Made by a program: the position numbers and the translations under genes. Shown in pieces: positions 32,125-40,045 of a DNA stretch of 64,000 nucleotides (within the stretch, counting starts at the first letter, position 1; each line of letters begins with the position of its first letter). Origin of the DNA: Halopseudomonas nanhaiensis (GTDB lineage Bacteria; Pseudomonadota; Gammaproteobacteria; Pseudomonadales; Pseudomonadaceae); contig NZ_CP073751.1 in the NCBI RefSeq assembly GCF_020025155.1, forward strand, positions 2,855,167-2,919,166, written 5' to 3'. The notes beneath the pieces were generated by a model. That model had not been told where the DNA came from. It ran no database searches and was given only the letters and a program-made list of their open reading frames with translations.

Positions 32125-32545
32125 AGCGCAGACGCAGACGCAGACGGCGAAGCGAGTCTTCCGAAGCCGCGTCAGCCGGCAGGATGACCGAGACAGGCAA
32201 CCAGCGGCCGGGTTCGCGCAGGCGGACGACCGTCAGGAAAGCGCTGACGAAGGTGTCCCCCTGCAGGCTCGCTCCCGCCTCACTGCCATCGCGTCTTAGG
32301 ACGTGCCAACCCTGACTGTCAAAGCGCAGCCCGATGATCGACGCAGCATGACTCAGGCTCACCTGCCGCGGCCAGACCCACCAGCAGTAGATCAGCACCA
32401 GCGTCATGCACAGCGCTACCTGGACGCCGTGGAGACCACTGCGGTACAGCCCCGCGATGGCCAGAACGGAGATCATCACGATCAACCCACCGAGCAAACG
32501 GGAAGGTTGGCGCTTCAACACGAGAAAATCACCTGGGCTGGACAC
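32093..32545 (-). CDS. YgfX/CptA-family membrane protein
   Basis: The 150-residue protein has two adjacent membrane helices (about residues 17-36 and 40-58) with a WWVWP motif at the end of the second, followed by a soluble domain with [15 protein letters not shown]. This is the YgfX (CptA, DUF1434) layout. It overlaps the sdhE stop by 17 bases, as in enterobacteria. YgfX was described as a toxin acting on MreB and FtsZ with YgfY as antitoxin, but YgfY is now known as SdhE, so a toxin role here should not be assumed. Its 3' end overlaps nadB. Confidence 0.85.
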   Translation of the reverse strand: MSSPGDFLVLKRQPSRLLGGLIVMISVLAIAGLYRSGLHGVQVALCMTLVLIYCWWVWPRQVSLSHAASIIGLRFDSQGWHVLRRDGSEAGASLQGDTFVSAFLTVVRLREPGRWLPVSVILPADAASEDSLRRLRLRLRFSRQRWAAAE

Positions 32546-32783
32546 GATCCAATATCATCCTCACGATGCGTTTGAGATCCGGATCATCCGGTTCACCTCG
32601 CTGCATGAACCAGACGAACATATCCTGGTCTTCACACTCCAGCAGCTTTCGATAACGTAGCTTGTCATCGGCTTCGAGGTCCAGATAGACCTCCTCCAGA
32701 AAGGGCAGGAGCAGGACGTCGAGCTCCAGCATGCCGCGTCGACTATGCCAGTACAGGCGCTTGTACTCTACTTCGGCCGACAT
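32529..32783 (-). CDS. sdhE: Succinate dehydrogenase flavinylation factor SdhE
   Basis: SdhE (YgfY, CptB) promotes covalent FAD attachment to SdhA. The 84-residue protein from [12 protein letters not shown] has the RGMLELD motif (the RGxxE flavinylation motif, residues about 15-21) and the [14 protein letters not shown] segment of the family. The in-frame ATG at 32825 is upstream of the likely ribosome site and gives no family match. It lies divergent from ygfZ, with overlapping promoters in the 125-base gap. NadB, another FAD enzyme, is next door. Confidence 0.94.
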   Translation of the reverse strand: MSAEVEYKRLYWHSRRGMLELDVLLLPFLEEVYLDLEADDKLRYRKLLECEDQDMFVWFMQRGEPDDPDLKRIVRMILDRVQPR

Positions 32784-32830
32784 CGACTTCTCCATCAGCG
32801 GTTGAAAGCTGGGCATGATGCACAAACATC

Positions 32831-32857
32831 AGTATAGCCTCAAGCCAACGCTGACAA
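32831..32857 (-). promoter_or_regulatory. Candidate sigma70 promoter of sdhE-ygfX
   Basis: On the minus strand TTGTCA (32852-32857) and TATACT (32831-32836) match the consensus at five of six bases each, though the spacer is short at 15 bases. It overlaps the ygfZ -35 region on the other strand. Confidence 0.4.
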
Positions 32858-32880
32858 GCAGGGTCGGCCAGACCTATGAT
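32851..32880 (+). promoter_or_regulatory. Candidate sigma70 promoter of ygfZ
   Basis: CTGACA (32851-32856) and TATGAT (32875-32880), 18 bases apart, each match five of six consensus bases. Transcription would start near 32887, about 22 bases before the ygfZ ATG. Confidence 0.55.
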
Positions 32881-32908
32881 GTAACAGCCCAATTCAGGAC
32901 AACTACCC

Positions 32909-33925
32909 ATGCCCCAGACCAGCGTCTCCTCCTCCCTTGCAGCAACATTTACGGCGCCGCTTCCAGCGCAAGGGGTCGACACGGCACTGTGCCTGCTCGA
33001 TCACGAAGCCGTGATCGCGCTGACAGGGCCGGACACGGCGCGGTTTCTGCAAGGTCAGGTGACCTGCGACGTCAATACGCTGCAGGCAGGCCAGAGCACG
33101 CTGGGCGCACGTTGCAATCCGAAGGGCCGTATGCAGTCCAGCTTTCGCCTGACGCGTCTCGCCGAGGACAGCTTTCTGCTGGTGCTGCATGCCGAACTAC
33201 TGGAAAGACAGATCGCGGAACTGAAAAAGTATGCAGTGTTTTTCAAGACGCAGCTCCAGGACGTCACCGCAGAATGGCTGAGACTGGGAATCCATGGTTC
33301 GCGTCTCGAACGTGTGCTCGGCGAGAGCGATCTACCCTGCCCCGCCTCTCGCAACAGCGTTGCGCAAAGCGAGCAGAGTCTGGTCATTCGGATCGCTGAC
33401 GATGCTGCAGAAATATGGCTCAGGCCAGACCAGGCCTCCTCCACCATCGAGCACCTGACCAGCACTACAACGGCCCTTGCCAGTCAGGCCTGGACGCTCT
33501 GGCTTATCCGGGCAGGCATTGGCCAGGTGTATCCGGAAACCTACGAAACCTTCATACCGCAGATGCTCAATCTGCAGCAGCTGGGCGGCGTGAGCTTTCG
33601 CAAGGGCTGCTACACCGGCCAGGAAATCGTTGCGCGCATGCAGTATCTGGGGAAACTCAAGCGACGCATGTACCGAACGCTCCTGGCCGGCGACACAGCG
33701 CCGCCGCCGGGCACGGTGGTTGTTGATCGTGCAACAGGCCAGACCGTTGGGGAGATAGTTATGGCCGCTCGGAGCGAAAGCGGCGTGGAATCACTGGCTG
33801 TTCTACAGAAGGATGCGGCACAATTGACGACACTGGTTGTCGGCAATAGCGATGGGCCACTACTGAGCCTGGGCGGATTGCCGTACGATGCGCAGCTGGA
33901 GGCCGGTGAGGCCGACAAGGAATAA
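32909..33925 (+). CDS. ygfZ: Folate-binding protein YgfZ (Fe-S cluster assembly / tRNA modification)
   Basis: YgfZ is a GcvT-like folate-binding protein needed for full activity of some iron-sulfur enzymes such as MiaB. The 338-residue protein has the diagnostic motif KGCYTGQEIVARMQ with the invariant Cys234, plus an N-terminal GcvT-like half (TGPDTARFLQGQVTCDVNTLQ) and a C-terminal beta-barrel. It stands opposite sdhE-ygfX, an arrangement also seen in E. coli, and is followed after 18 bases by the HDOD gene on the same strand. Confidence 0.94.
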   Translation: MPQTSVSSSLAATFTAPLPAQGVDTALCLLDHEAVIALTGPDTARFLQGQVTCDVNTLQAGQSTLGARCNPKGRMQSSFRLTRLAEDSFLLVLHAELLERQIAELKKYAVFFKTQLQDVTAEWLRLGIHGSRLERVLGESDLPCPASRNSVAQSEQSLVIRIADDAAEIWLRPDQASSTIEHLTSTTTALASQAWTLWLIRAGIGQVYPETYETFIPQMLNLQQLGGVSFRKGCYTGQEIVARMQYLGKLKRRMYRTLLAGDTAPPPGTVVVDRATGQTVGEIVMAARSESGVESLAVLQKDAAQLTTLVVGNSDGPLLSLGGLPYDAQLEAGEADKE

Positions 33926-33943
33926 CGAGCAAGGGAAACCTCA

Positions 33944-34777
33944 ATGACAGATCTGGCCCAACGCGTACAAGAACAGCTGATGGAAGCCATCGACCGGGAT
34001 CAGCTGGTTCTGCCCACGCTTCCGGAAGTCGCCCTGCGTGTGCGCGAAGCAGCGGAAGACCCGGATGTCAGCATTCCCCATCTGGTTCGTGAGATCAGCA
34101 CCGACGCCGCGCTCAGCGCCCGTTTGATCAAGGTCGTCAACAGCCCTTTGCTGCGTACCCGGCAGGAAATCACCGATCTGGGAATGGCCGTGAACCGTAT
34201 GGGCATCACCTACACCGCCAACCTGGCTACCGGCCTGGCGATGGCGCAAATGTTCCAGGCAACCACCGATTTCATCGATGCGAAAATGCGTCAGGTGTGG
34301 TCGCGTAGCACCGAGGTCGCCGGCATCAGTCACGTTTTGTGTCGCCATTACACGAAGCTGAAGCCTGACCAGGCGACACTCGGCGGGCTCGTACACCTGA
34401 TCGGGGTACTGCCGATCCTCAGCTATGCCGAAGAGAACGAAGAGCTGCTGGGCGATGAGAAAAGTCTCGATCTGGTCATAGAGCGCATTCATCCGATTCT
34501 CGGTGACCGCATTCTTCAGGCATGGGACTTTCCGCTGCCACTGCGCCATGTGCCGACCCAGCATCTGGACTTCAAGCGCAACTCCGCTGAAGTGGATTAT
34601 GCCGATATCGTGCAGGTGGCGGTGCTGCAGAGCGTCGCAGGTACCGATCACCCCTGCGCCAGCATCGACTGCGCACAGGTACCGGCCTTCGCCAAGCTGG
34701 GATTGAATCCGTACGAGGATGAAGAAGACGAGGATCTCTCGGCAGAAATGGAAGCCGCGATGCAGTTGCTCGGCTGA
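33944..34777 (+). CDS. HDOD domain protein
   Basis: The 277-residue protein is almost entirely an HDOD domain: LPTLPEVALRVREAAEDP (about residues 23-40), the ALSARLIKVVNSPLL helix pair and AVNRMGITYTANLATG, then a helical region with GGLVHLIGVLPIL. HDOD proteins are catalytically dead HD relatives found in signalling, often with c-di-GMP circuits. The C-terminus is very acidic (EDEEDEDLSAEMEAAMQLLG). No other domain is attached. It follows ygfZ by 18 bases and ends in a strong terminator. Confidence 0.9.
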   Translation: MTDLAQRVQEQLMEAIDRDQLVLPTLPEVALRVREAAEDPDVSIPHLVREISTDAALSARLIKVVNSPLLRTRQEITDLGMAVNRMGITYTANLATGLAMAQMFQATTDFIDAKMRQVWSRSTEVAGISHVLCRHYTKLKPDQATLGGLVHLIGVLPILSYAEENEELLGDEKSLDLVIERIHPILGDRILQAWDFPLPLRHVPTQHLDFKRNSAEVDYADIVQVAVLQSVAGTDHPCASIDCAQVPAFAKLGLNPYEDEEDEDLSAEMEAAMQLLG

Positions 34778-34785
34778 AACGATGA

Positions 34786-34813
34786 AGCGGCAGCGCCGAA
34801 CTGCCGCTTTTTT
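34786..34813 (+). terminator. Rho-independent terminator after the HDOD gene
   Basis: An 8-bp stem (AGCGGCAG with CTGCCGCT, 34786-34793 and 34801-34808) with a 7-base loop is followed by a run of T to 34813. It lies just before the end of the convergent enoyl-CoA hydratase gene. Confidence 0.88.
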
Positions 34814-34817
34814 CTAT

Positions 34818-35633
34818 CTAGCGGTTGCGCCACTGAGGTGGGCGTTTCTGCAGGAAGGCGTTCACGCCTTCAGTGGTGTCCTCCAGATCAAACAGATCCA
34901 CAAACCTTTCACGCTCTTCAGTCAGCGCCGTATTGATCGGTCGGGCGCGGGCCGCCTGGATCAGGTGCTTGGAATAGCCGACCGCCCGCGGGCTCTGCCG
35001 ACTCACCTGCGCAGCCAGCCGTAGTGCTGCGGGTAACGCCTGCCCCTGCTCGACCACGTCTTCCACCAGACCAATGCGCTCGGCCTTCACGCCATCGATC
35101 CGTTCACCGCAGAGGATCATGCGCTTGGCCCAACCCTCACCCACCAGCCACGCCAGTGCCTGCGTGCCACCCGCGCACGGCAGGAGCCCGACGCTCGCCT
35201 CGGGCAATCCCAGGTGGGCCTCACGCTCGGCGATACGAATGTCACAGGCCAGCGCGCATTCCAGGCCGCCGCCGAGCGCATAGCCGTTGATCGCGGCAAT
35301 CGACACGCCCGAGAAATCGCGCAGCGCTTCAAATGCCTGTCCGAAGAGCCGCGATATCATCCTCGCCTGTGACTTGTCGCCTTCGGCAAACATCCGCAGG
35401 TCCGCGCCGGCGGAAAAGAAGCGATGCCCGCGGCCTGTGATGACCAGCGCGTAAATGTCGGAATCCTGATTCAGGTGATCGATCAGCTCGACCAGACCAT
35501 GCAGGGTGTCAGTGTCCCAGGTATTGGCAGGGGGGTTATCGATCGTCACCAGCGCGGTGTGGCCGACCTTCTGGACAACCAGCTTGTCGGTACGCGGAAC
35601 CAGAGCGGTGTAGGGCGTGAGTGCATGTTCCAT
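34818..35633 (-). CDS. Enoyl-CoA hydratase/isomerase family protein
   Basis: The 271-residue crotonase-fold protein has the oxyanion-hole segment HRFFSAGADLRMF, the motif AINGYALGGGLECALACDIRIA, and LPEASVGLLPCAGGTQAL. Both acidic positions that act as catalytic glutamates in true hydratases are present (GGGLE and LPEAS), so hydratase activity is likely. The C-terminus ends EGVNAFLQKRPPQWRNR, the usual family tail. The exact substrate cannot be set; fatty-acid or branched-chain degradation is plausible. It stands alone, convergent with the HDOD gene. Confidence 0.9.
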   Translation of the reverse strand: MEHALTPYTALVPRTDKLVVQKVGHTALVTIDNPPANTWDTDTLHGLVELIDHLNQDSDIYALVITGRGHRFFSAGADLRMFAEGDKSQARMISRLFGQAFEALRDFSGVSIAAINGYALGGGLECALACDIRIAEREAHLGLPEASVGLLPCAGGTQALAWLVGEGWAKRMILCGERIDGVKAERIGLVEDVVEQGQALPAALRLAAQVSRQSPRAVGYSKHLIQAARARPINTALTEERERFVDLFDLEDTTEGVNAFLQKRPPQWRNR

Positions 35634-35711
35634 GGCAGCCTCCGTGTGGGTCGACGTTCATCACAGATTAAGCCAACCTGCGGGAATCGTCAGCAGCGGA
35701 GCGGCGTTAAC

Positions 35712-36401
35712 TCAGAGCGCCGGAAGCTCCCAGTCTACCGCCGGTCTGCCATGGCGGCGCAGATACTCGTTGGCTTGCGAGAAGTGACCATTGCCAATGA
35801 AACCGCGGTGCGCCGACAACGGCGACGGATGAACCGACTTGAGCACCAGATGCCTGTCTGCATTGATCTGCTGCCCCTTCTTCTGTGCGTAGCTGCCCCA
35901 GAGCATGAACACCAGGTGCTCACACCGGGCGTTGAGCACATCGATGATGCGCGACGTGAAGCGCTCCCAGCCGCGATTGGCATGGGAACCGGCCTGGCTG
36001 TGTTCCACGGTCAACACCGCATTGAGCAGCAGAACGCCCTGCTCGGCCCAGCTCTGCAGGCAACCGTGGCGCGGAATGGGAAGGGCGAGATCGCGCTGCA
36101 GCTCCTTGAAGATGTTCTGCAGCGAAGGTGGCGCAGGAACGCCGGGGGGAACTGAAAAACACAGCCCATGGGCCTGCCCCGGACCGTGATACGGGTCCTG
36201 GCCGATGATGACCACTTTCACGTCGTCCAGCGGAGTGCTGTTCAATGCATTGAAGATCAAGGGGCCGGGGGGATAAACCTGCTTGCCCGCCGTCTTCTGC
36301 TCCAGCAGAAACGCTCGCAGCTGTTGCATGTAAGGCTGGTCGAACTCTTCGGCGAGCGCCTGTTTCCAGCCCGGTTCAAGCCGTACGTCGCGAGCCGCCA
36401 T
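35712..36401 (-). CDS. ung: Uracil-DNA glycosylase (family 1)
   Basis: Ung removes uracil from DNA, starting base-excision repair. The 229-residue protein has the catalytic Asp69 in [17 protein letters not shown] and the C-terminal [11 protein letters not shown] minor-groove loop, both diagnostic of family 1. [10 protein letters not shown] gives the conserved active-site Asn. It lies three bases after the end of the small membrane protein gene and on the same strand, so it is probably co-transcribed with it and with the DUF1704 gene upstream. Confidence 0.97.
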   Translation of the reverse strand: MAARDVRLEPGWKQALAEEFDQPYMQQLRAFLLEQKTAGKQVYPPGPLIFNALNSTPLDDVKVVIIGQDPYHGPGQAHGLCFSVPPGVPAPPSLQNIFKELQRDLALPIPRHGCLQSWAEQGVLLLNAVLTVEHSQAGSHANRGWERFTSRIIDVLNARCEHLVFMLWGSYAQKKGQQINADRHLVLKSVHPSPLSAHRGFIGNGHFSQANEYLRRHGRPAVDWELPAL

Positions 36402-36403
36402 GG

Positions 36404-36733
36404 CTACTGCACAACCGGAACGGATTGAGCATTGCAGCGCACGACACGCTGACGCTGATCGACCAGCAACCCCGAGAGCCCGTTATGGCGTGCATCGTGC
36501 AGGACCAGCACGCCGTCCACGCACTCGGCAACCTGATTCGCGGCGCGGCTGCGCAACTGCCCGGCCTCGTCCGAGCCCACGGTAACCAGACTGAATTCGG
36601 CAACCAGGCGGCTGTCCTGCTCACGCGCAAAATTCAGATAGCCGTACAGGTGCAACACCCCCACGGTAAAGAGCACCGTCCCCATGGCAGTCAGTATCAG
36701 GGGGAGCTTGTTCACTTCCGCTTTGTCGCTCAT
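36404..36733 (-). CDS. Small single-helix membrane protein, function unknown
   Basis: The 109-residue protein begins [10 protein letters not shown] after a GGAG ribosome site at 5-base spacing. It has one membrane helix (about residues 10-29, [20 protein letters not shown]) and a soluble domain with two cysteines (one in [12 protein letters not shown], one in RVVRCNAQS). It sits between the DUF1704 metallopeptidase gene (11 bases upstream) and ung (2-base gap), so it is probably co-expressed. I do not recognise a family beyond conserved hypothetical in pseudomonads. Confidence 0.75.
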   Translation of the reverse strand: MSDKAEVNKLPLILTAMGTVLFTVGVLHLYGYLNFAREQDSRLVAEFSLVTVGSDEAGQLRSRAANQVAECVDGVLVLHDARHNGLSGLLVDQRQRVVRCNAQSVPVVQ

Positions 36734-36744
36734 ACCCGCTCCGC

Positions 36745-38028
36745 TCACAGAATGTTGGCATAGTCAGCTTCGATACGTTCGAGGCTGAGGTTGTTGAGAA
36801 ATCCGGAAAAACACATCCAGGCGCTCAGCGCATTGAGGTCTGCAAACGGCTCAGGGAGATAGCGCGGGGGCACGACCAGACCTTCGTCAACCAGTTGTCC
36901 CAACGTCCGCATGTCCTCCAGCGTGGTCTTGCCACAGAACAGCAGCGGAATCTGGTTGAGCTTGCCTTTGCGCACCGCCAGCTGAATGTAGTTGTAGGTC
37001 AGAATGAAGCCCTTGAGGTAAGCCAGGTCCTTGGTGAAGGGCAGACCCTCCGGACTCGACCCACGGAACACCCGGCTGGCATTGTTGTAGCTGTCGTCCT
37101 TGGTGTAACCCTCATCACGATAAAACTGGAAGATGTCCAGGAAGTTGCCGCCGGATTCCGCCAGCTGAATGGCACGTGTACGGTCGGTCAGTTTACGCAG
37201 GCGTGCCGGATAGGAAGCGAAGGTGATCACTTCCATCAGGATCGCCAGACCTTCCTGGGTGACCGTGGACGACGGCGGCCCCTTGGCCAGAAAGGTACAG
37301 ATCGGCTGGTGCTGGCCGTTGAGACTGGTCGCGACATGCACCATCCCCTCATGCACCGCCAGAAGCTTGAGGTCGCGCTGATTGAACATGGCGTCGCTGC
37401 GGATCTTGATATAGTCGGCGCCGGCAGCCGCGTCGGCGACGATGCCGTCGGATTCGAAGACGCGCACCGCACGGTCGTCCGGAAACGCCTGATCCATGCG
37501 TTCCTGCAGAATCGCCACCGCTTCCGGGGCTGCAATGGTCTTGGGTTCGCGGCCCAGATCAGTACCGATGTTGGTCAGCGACTCGCTGAGCATCATGCCC
37601 AGGTCGGTGAGCGTCGGATCTCCAGCATGGAAAGCGTCCGATGCGGAACCGTACAGCTCCTGCGAAATCAGGCCGAAGTCCGGCTTGCCTCGCGCCTCGA
37701 CCATGCGAATGACCATCCGGTACTCGCGGCACATGCGACGCATGATCTGCCCAACAGGATTGAAGGTGCCTAACTGCCGGGTGATATCGCGCTCGATGTC
37801 CTGCAGCACTTCACGCCGCTCGGTTGGATCGAAACCCAACGGGCGCGTCGCGTAATAGTTCGGGTTCACATCCGGCAGGCTCTTGCAGCGCTTGCGGAAA
37901 AATTCCTCGCGAACGTTATCGTCCCATTTGATCGCATCAAGAATACGGATCGGCGCCTGGGCATCCACCAGCCGGTCGGACAGGCTGCGGATCACCAGTT
38001 GGTATTGCTCGCTTTGCTTGACTGCCAT
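36745..38028 (-). CDS. DUF1704 / QEGLA-motif protein, MATCAP-like metallopeptidase
   Basis: The 427-residue protein belongs to DUF1704, often labelled flavohemoglobin expression-modulating QEGLA motif protein. It contains HEGMVH (His226, Glu227, His231), an HExxxH zinc-type motif, and QEGLA (Glu259) about 30 residues later. This is the arrangement of the MATCAP tyrosine carboxypeptidase family in eukaryotes, so a zinc peptidase with an unknown bacterial substrate is plausible. The start MAVKQSEQ at 38028 follows a GGGG ribosome site. The upstream extension to 38118 enters the intergenic palindrome region and is rejected. It is first in a likely operon with the small membrane protein and ung. 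Confidence 0.87.
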   Translation of the reverse strand: MAVKQSEQYQLVIRSLSDRLVDAQAPIRILDAIKWDDNVREEFFRKRCKSLPDVNPNYYATRPLGFDPTERREVLQDIERDITRQLGTFNPVGQIMRRMCREYRMVIRMVEARGKPDFGLISQELYGSASDAFHAGDPTLTDLGMMLSESLTNIGTDLGREPKTIAAPEAVAILQERMDQAFPDDRAVRVFESDGIVADAAAGADYIKIRSDAMFNQRDLKLLAVHEGMVHVATSLNGQHQPICTFLAKGPPSSTVTQEGLAILMEVITFASYPARLRKLTDRTRAIQLAESGGNFLDIFQFYRDEGYTKDDSYNNASRVFRGSSPEGLPFTKDLAYLKGFILTYNYIQLAVRKGKLNQIPLLFCGKTTLEDMRTLGQLVDEGLVVPPRYLPEPFADLNALSAWMCFSGFLNNLSLERIEADYANIL

Positions 38029-38104
38029 TGAGTAACCCCGGTTGTGAACGTTGTGGTACAAACTCGGCGCGCTCGAGTCTGGTGGCTGGCTTTGCCGGAT
38101 ACCG

Positions 38105-38182
38105 ACCCTCGCGGACACGCCACAAGTACGTCCCTGTAGGCTCGGCGATAGCCATCCATGGCTATCGACGGTCCGCCAGGGT
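38105..38182 (+). repeat. Palindromic repeat, copy 1 (REP/BIME-like)
   Basis: A 78-base imperfect palindrome. The outer arms ACCCT-c-GCGGAC (38105-38116) and GTCCGC-c-AGGGT (38171-38182) are complementary, and an inner hairpin (CGATAGCCATC and CATGGCTATCG, 38146-38167) sits within. It shares the pieces GGACACGC, GGCTCG, GCCATCCATGG and CGACGGTCCGCCA, in order, with copy 2 on the other strand. Confidence 0.7.
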
Positions 38183-38242
38183 CAGTACCCGGCGCCGCAA
38201 CTGCCCTGTGCGCTACGAAAACGAAAACCGGTGTCTCTACTG

Positions 38243-38264
38243 GGCGAACCGCACAACGTTCGCC
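38243..38264. repeat. Small hairpin between the two palindromic repeats
   Basis: GGCGAAC (38243-38249) and GTTCGCC (38258-38264) form a perfect 7-bp stem with an 8-base loop. Confidence 0.5.
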
Positions 38265-38276
38265 GGAGCTCTAGCC

Positions 38277-38298
38277 ACTCGCAGCATGCTTGGCGAGT
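38277..38298. repeat. Second small hairpin between the palindromic repeats
   Basis: ACTCGC (38277-38282) and GCGAGT (38293-38298) are complementary across a 10-base loop that itself contains the palindrome GCATGC. Confidence 0.4.
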
Positions 38299-38305
38299 CT
38301 GGGTG

Positions 38306-38387
38306 TGGCCTGTGGCGGACCGTCGGTGGCCATGGATGGCCACCGTCGAGCCCCATGGATGGCTAGTAGCGTGTCCGTCACAGGCCA
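38306..38387 (-). repeat. Palindromic repeat, copy 2 (inverted relative to copy 1)
   Basis: An 82-base palindrome with 15-base arms (TGGCCTGTGGCGGAC, 38306-38320, and GTCCGTCACAGGCCA, 38373-38387) that pair with a single G-T wobble, and an inner hairpin CGGTGGCCATG / GATGGCCACCG (38324-38345). On the minus strand it aligns with copy 1 across most of its length. The different outer arm bases keep their pairing, which suggests selection for structure or exact copying of a folded element. Confidence 0.7.
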
Positions 38388-38460
38388 TACCCAGGCACGC
38401 TGCACACCGAAACCGAACGGTAGAGCTTCCCCGCTCTGAACAATAATCCCATTACCCGGT

Positions 38461-39963
38461 TTACTGCTCCGGCCGCATATGCGGGAACAGGATCACGTCA
38501 CGGATAGACGGCGAATCGGTCAACAGCATCACCAGACGGTCAATCCCGATGCCCTCCCCCGCCGTCGGCGGCATACCGTACTCCAGAGCACGGACGAAGT
38601 CGGCGTCGTAGTGCATCGCTTCGTCGTCACCGGCGTCCTTGTCGGCCACCTGCGCGTGGAACCGCTCGGCCTGATCTTCGGCGTCATTGAGCTCCGAATA
38701 AGCGTTGGCGATCTCGCGTCCGCCAATGAACAGCTCGAAGCGATCGGTCACACTCGGGTCATCGTCGCTGCGACGCGCCAGCGGCGACACTTCGAACGGA
38801 TAACGCGTGATGAACGTGGGCTGCTCAAGTTTGTGCTCGACCAGCTCTTCAAAGATCATCACCTGCAGTTTGCCCAGGCCTTCGAACCCTTTCACATCGG
38901 CGCCGGCCTTCTTGGCGATGGCACGGGCCTTGTCCAGATCCTGCAGATCGGCGGCGGTAATTTCCGGGCTGTACTTGAGGATCGAGTCGAATACCGACAG
39001 ACGCGCGAACGGTTCGCCGAAGTGGAACACCTTGCCCTGATAGGGCACATCAGTGGTGCCCAGAACCGCCATGGCCAGCTCGCGGAACAGCTCCTCGGTC
39101 AGGTCCATGTTGTCTTCGTAATCAGCGTACGCCTGGTAGAACTCGAGCATCGTGAACTCAGGGTTGTGCCGGGTCGAGACGCCTTCATTACGGAAGTTGC
39201 GGTTGATCTCGAACACGCGCTCGAAGCCGCCGACGACCAGACGCTTGAGGTACAACTCCGGAGCAATGCGCAGAAACATCGGCAGATCGAGTGCATTGTG
39301 ATGCGTCTCGAACGGCTTGGCCGCCGCACCGCCAGGGATGGTCTGCAACATCGGCGTTTCGACTTCAAGGAAGTCGCGCTCTGCTAGAAAGCGGCGGATG
39401 TGGCTGATGATCTTCGAGCGCACCTGGAAGGTGTTGCGCGTGTCTTCGTTGACGATGAGGTCGACGTAGCGCTGACGATAGCGCTGTTCGGTGTCGGTCA
39501 GGCCGTGAAACTTGTCCGGCAGTGGCCGCAGCGACTTGGTCAGCAGCTCGACTGCAGTCATGTGCACGTACAGATCACCCTTGCCGGAGCGCGCCAGCGT
39601 GCCTTCGGCCGAAATGATGTCGCCCATGTCCCAGGTCTTGATCTGCTCGAGCGTCTCGGCCGGCAGGCCTTTGCGGTCGACATAAACCTGAATCCGCCCG
39701 GACATGTCCTGCAGCACCATGAAGGCGCCACGATTGAGCATGATCCGCCCCGCGACCTTGACCGGGATCGCAGCCGATTCAAGCTCTTCCTTGCTCTTGT
39801 CCGCATACTGCTTCTGCAGTCGGCCAGCGTAGCTGTCACGACGGAATCGATTGGGGAAGACGCTGCCCTTGGCGCGCTGCGCGGCAAGCTTTTCCTTGCG
39901 CAGGGCGATCAGACTGTTCTCTTCCTCTTGCAGGGCATGCTGGTCTTGCGGCTGGTCGGTCAT
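38461..39963 (-). CDS. lysS: Lysyl-tRNA synthetase, class II
   Basis: LysS charges tRNA-Lys. The 500-residue protein has the N-terminal OB-fold anticodon-binding domain ([18 protein letters not shown]) and the class II catalytic core: motif 1 region [16 protein letters not shown], motif 2 [23 protein letters not shown], and motif 3 [26 protein letters not shown]. It lies 82 bases after prfB on the same strand, the prfB-lysS pair known from E. coli. The gap shows no terminator, so they are probably co-transcribed. Confidence 0.98.
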   Translation of the reverse strand: MTDQPQDQHALQEEENSLIALRKEKLAAQRAKGSVFPNRFRRDSYAGRLQKQYADKSKEELESAAIPVKVAGRIMLNRGAFMVLQDMSGRIQVYVDRKGLPAETLEQIKTWDMGDIISAEGTLARSGKGDLYVHMTAVELLTKSLRPLPDKFHGLTDTEQRYRQRYVDLIVNEDTRNTFQVRSKIISHIRRFLAERDFLEVETPMLQTIPGGAAAKPFETHHNALDLPMFLRIAPELYLKRLVVGGFERVFEINRNFRNEGVSTRHNPEFTMLEFYQAYADYEDNMDLTEELFRELAMAVLGTTDVPYQGKVFHFGEPFARLSVFDSILKYSPEITAADLQDLDKARAIAKKAGADVKGFEGLGKLQVMIFEELVEHKLEQPTFITRYPFEVSPLARRSDDDPSVTDRFELFIGGREIANAYSELNDAEDQAERFHAQVADKDAGDDEAMHYDADFVRALEYGMPPTAGEGIGIDRLVMLLTDSPSIRDVILFPHMRPEQ

Positions 39964-40045
39964 TTCAGGTTGATTCCAGGTTCAATTCAATGAGTTCTTG
40001 CCAGGGCGACGACTCGCCGCCAGAGGCGCGTTCACCTGCGCAGGG

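Larger units (their letters stand above)
38029..38460. other. 432-base gene-free region with palindrome cluster
   Basis: This gap lies between the lysS stop and the DUF1704 start, both on the minus strand. It holds two large inverted palindromic repeats (listed separately) and two smaller hairpins between them. No credible coding frame is present: open frames here cross the palindromes and have no ribosome sites. I see no clear intrinsic terminator for lysS in it. Confidence 0.8.

Noticed and set aside
32093-32783. ygfX/sdhE as a toxin-antitoxin pair
   Set aside because: YgfY is the SDH flavinylation factor SdhE; the toxin claim for YgfX is not needed to explain the pair, so it was not annotated as a TA system.
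38051-38446. 131-codon open frame across the palindromes
   Set aside because: It runs through both repeats, has no ribosome site and an unlikely composition.
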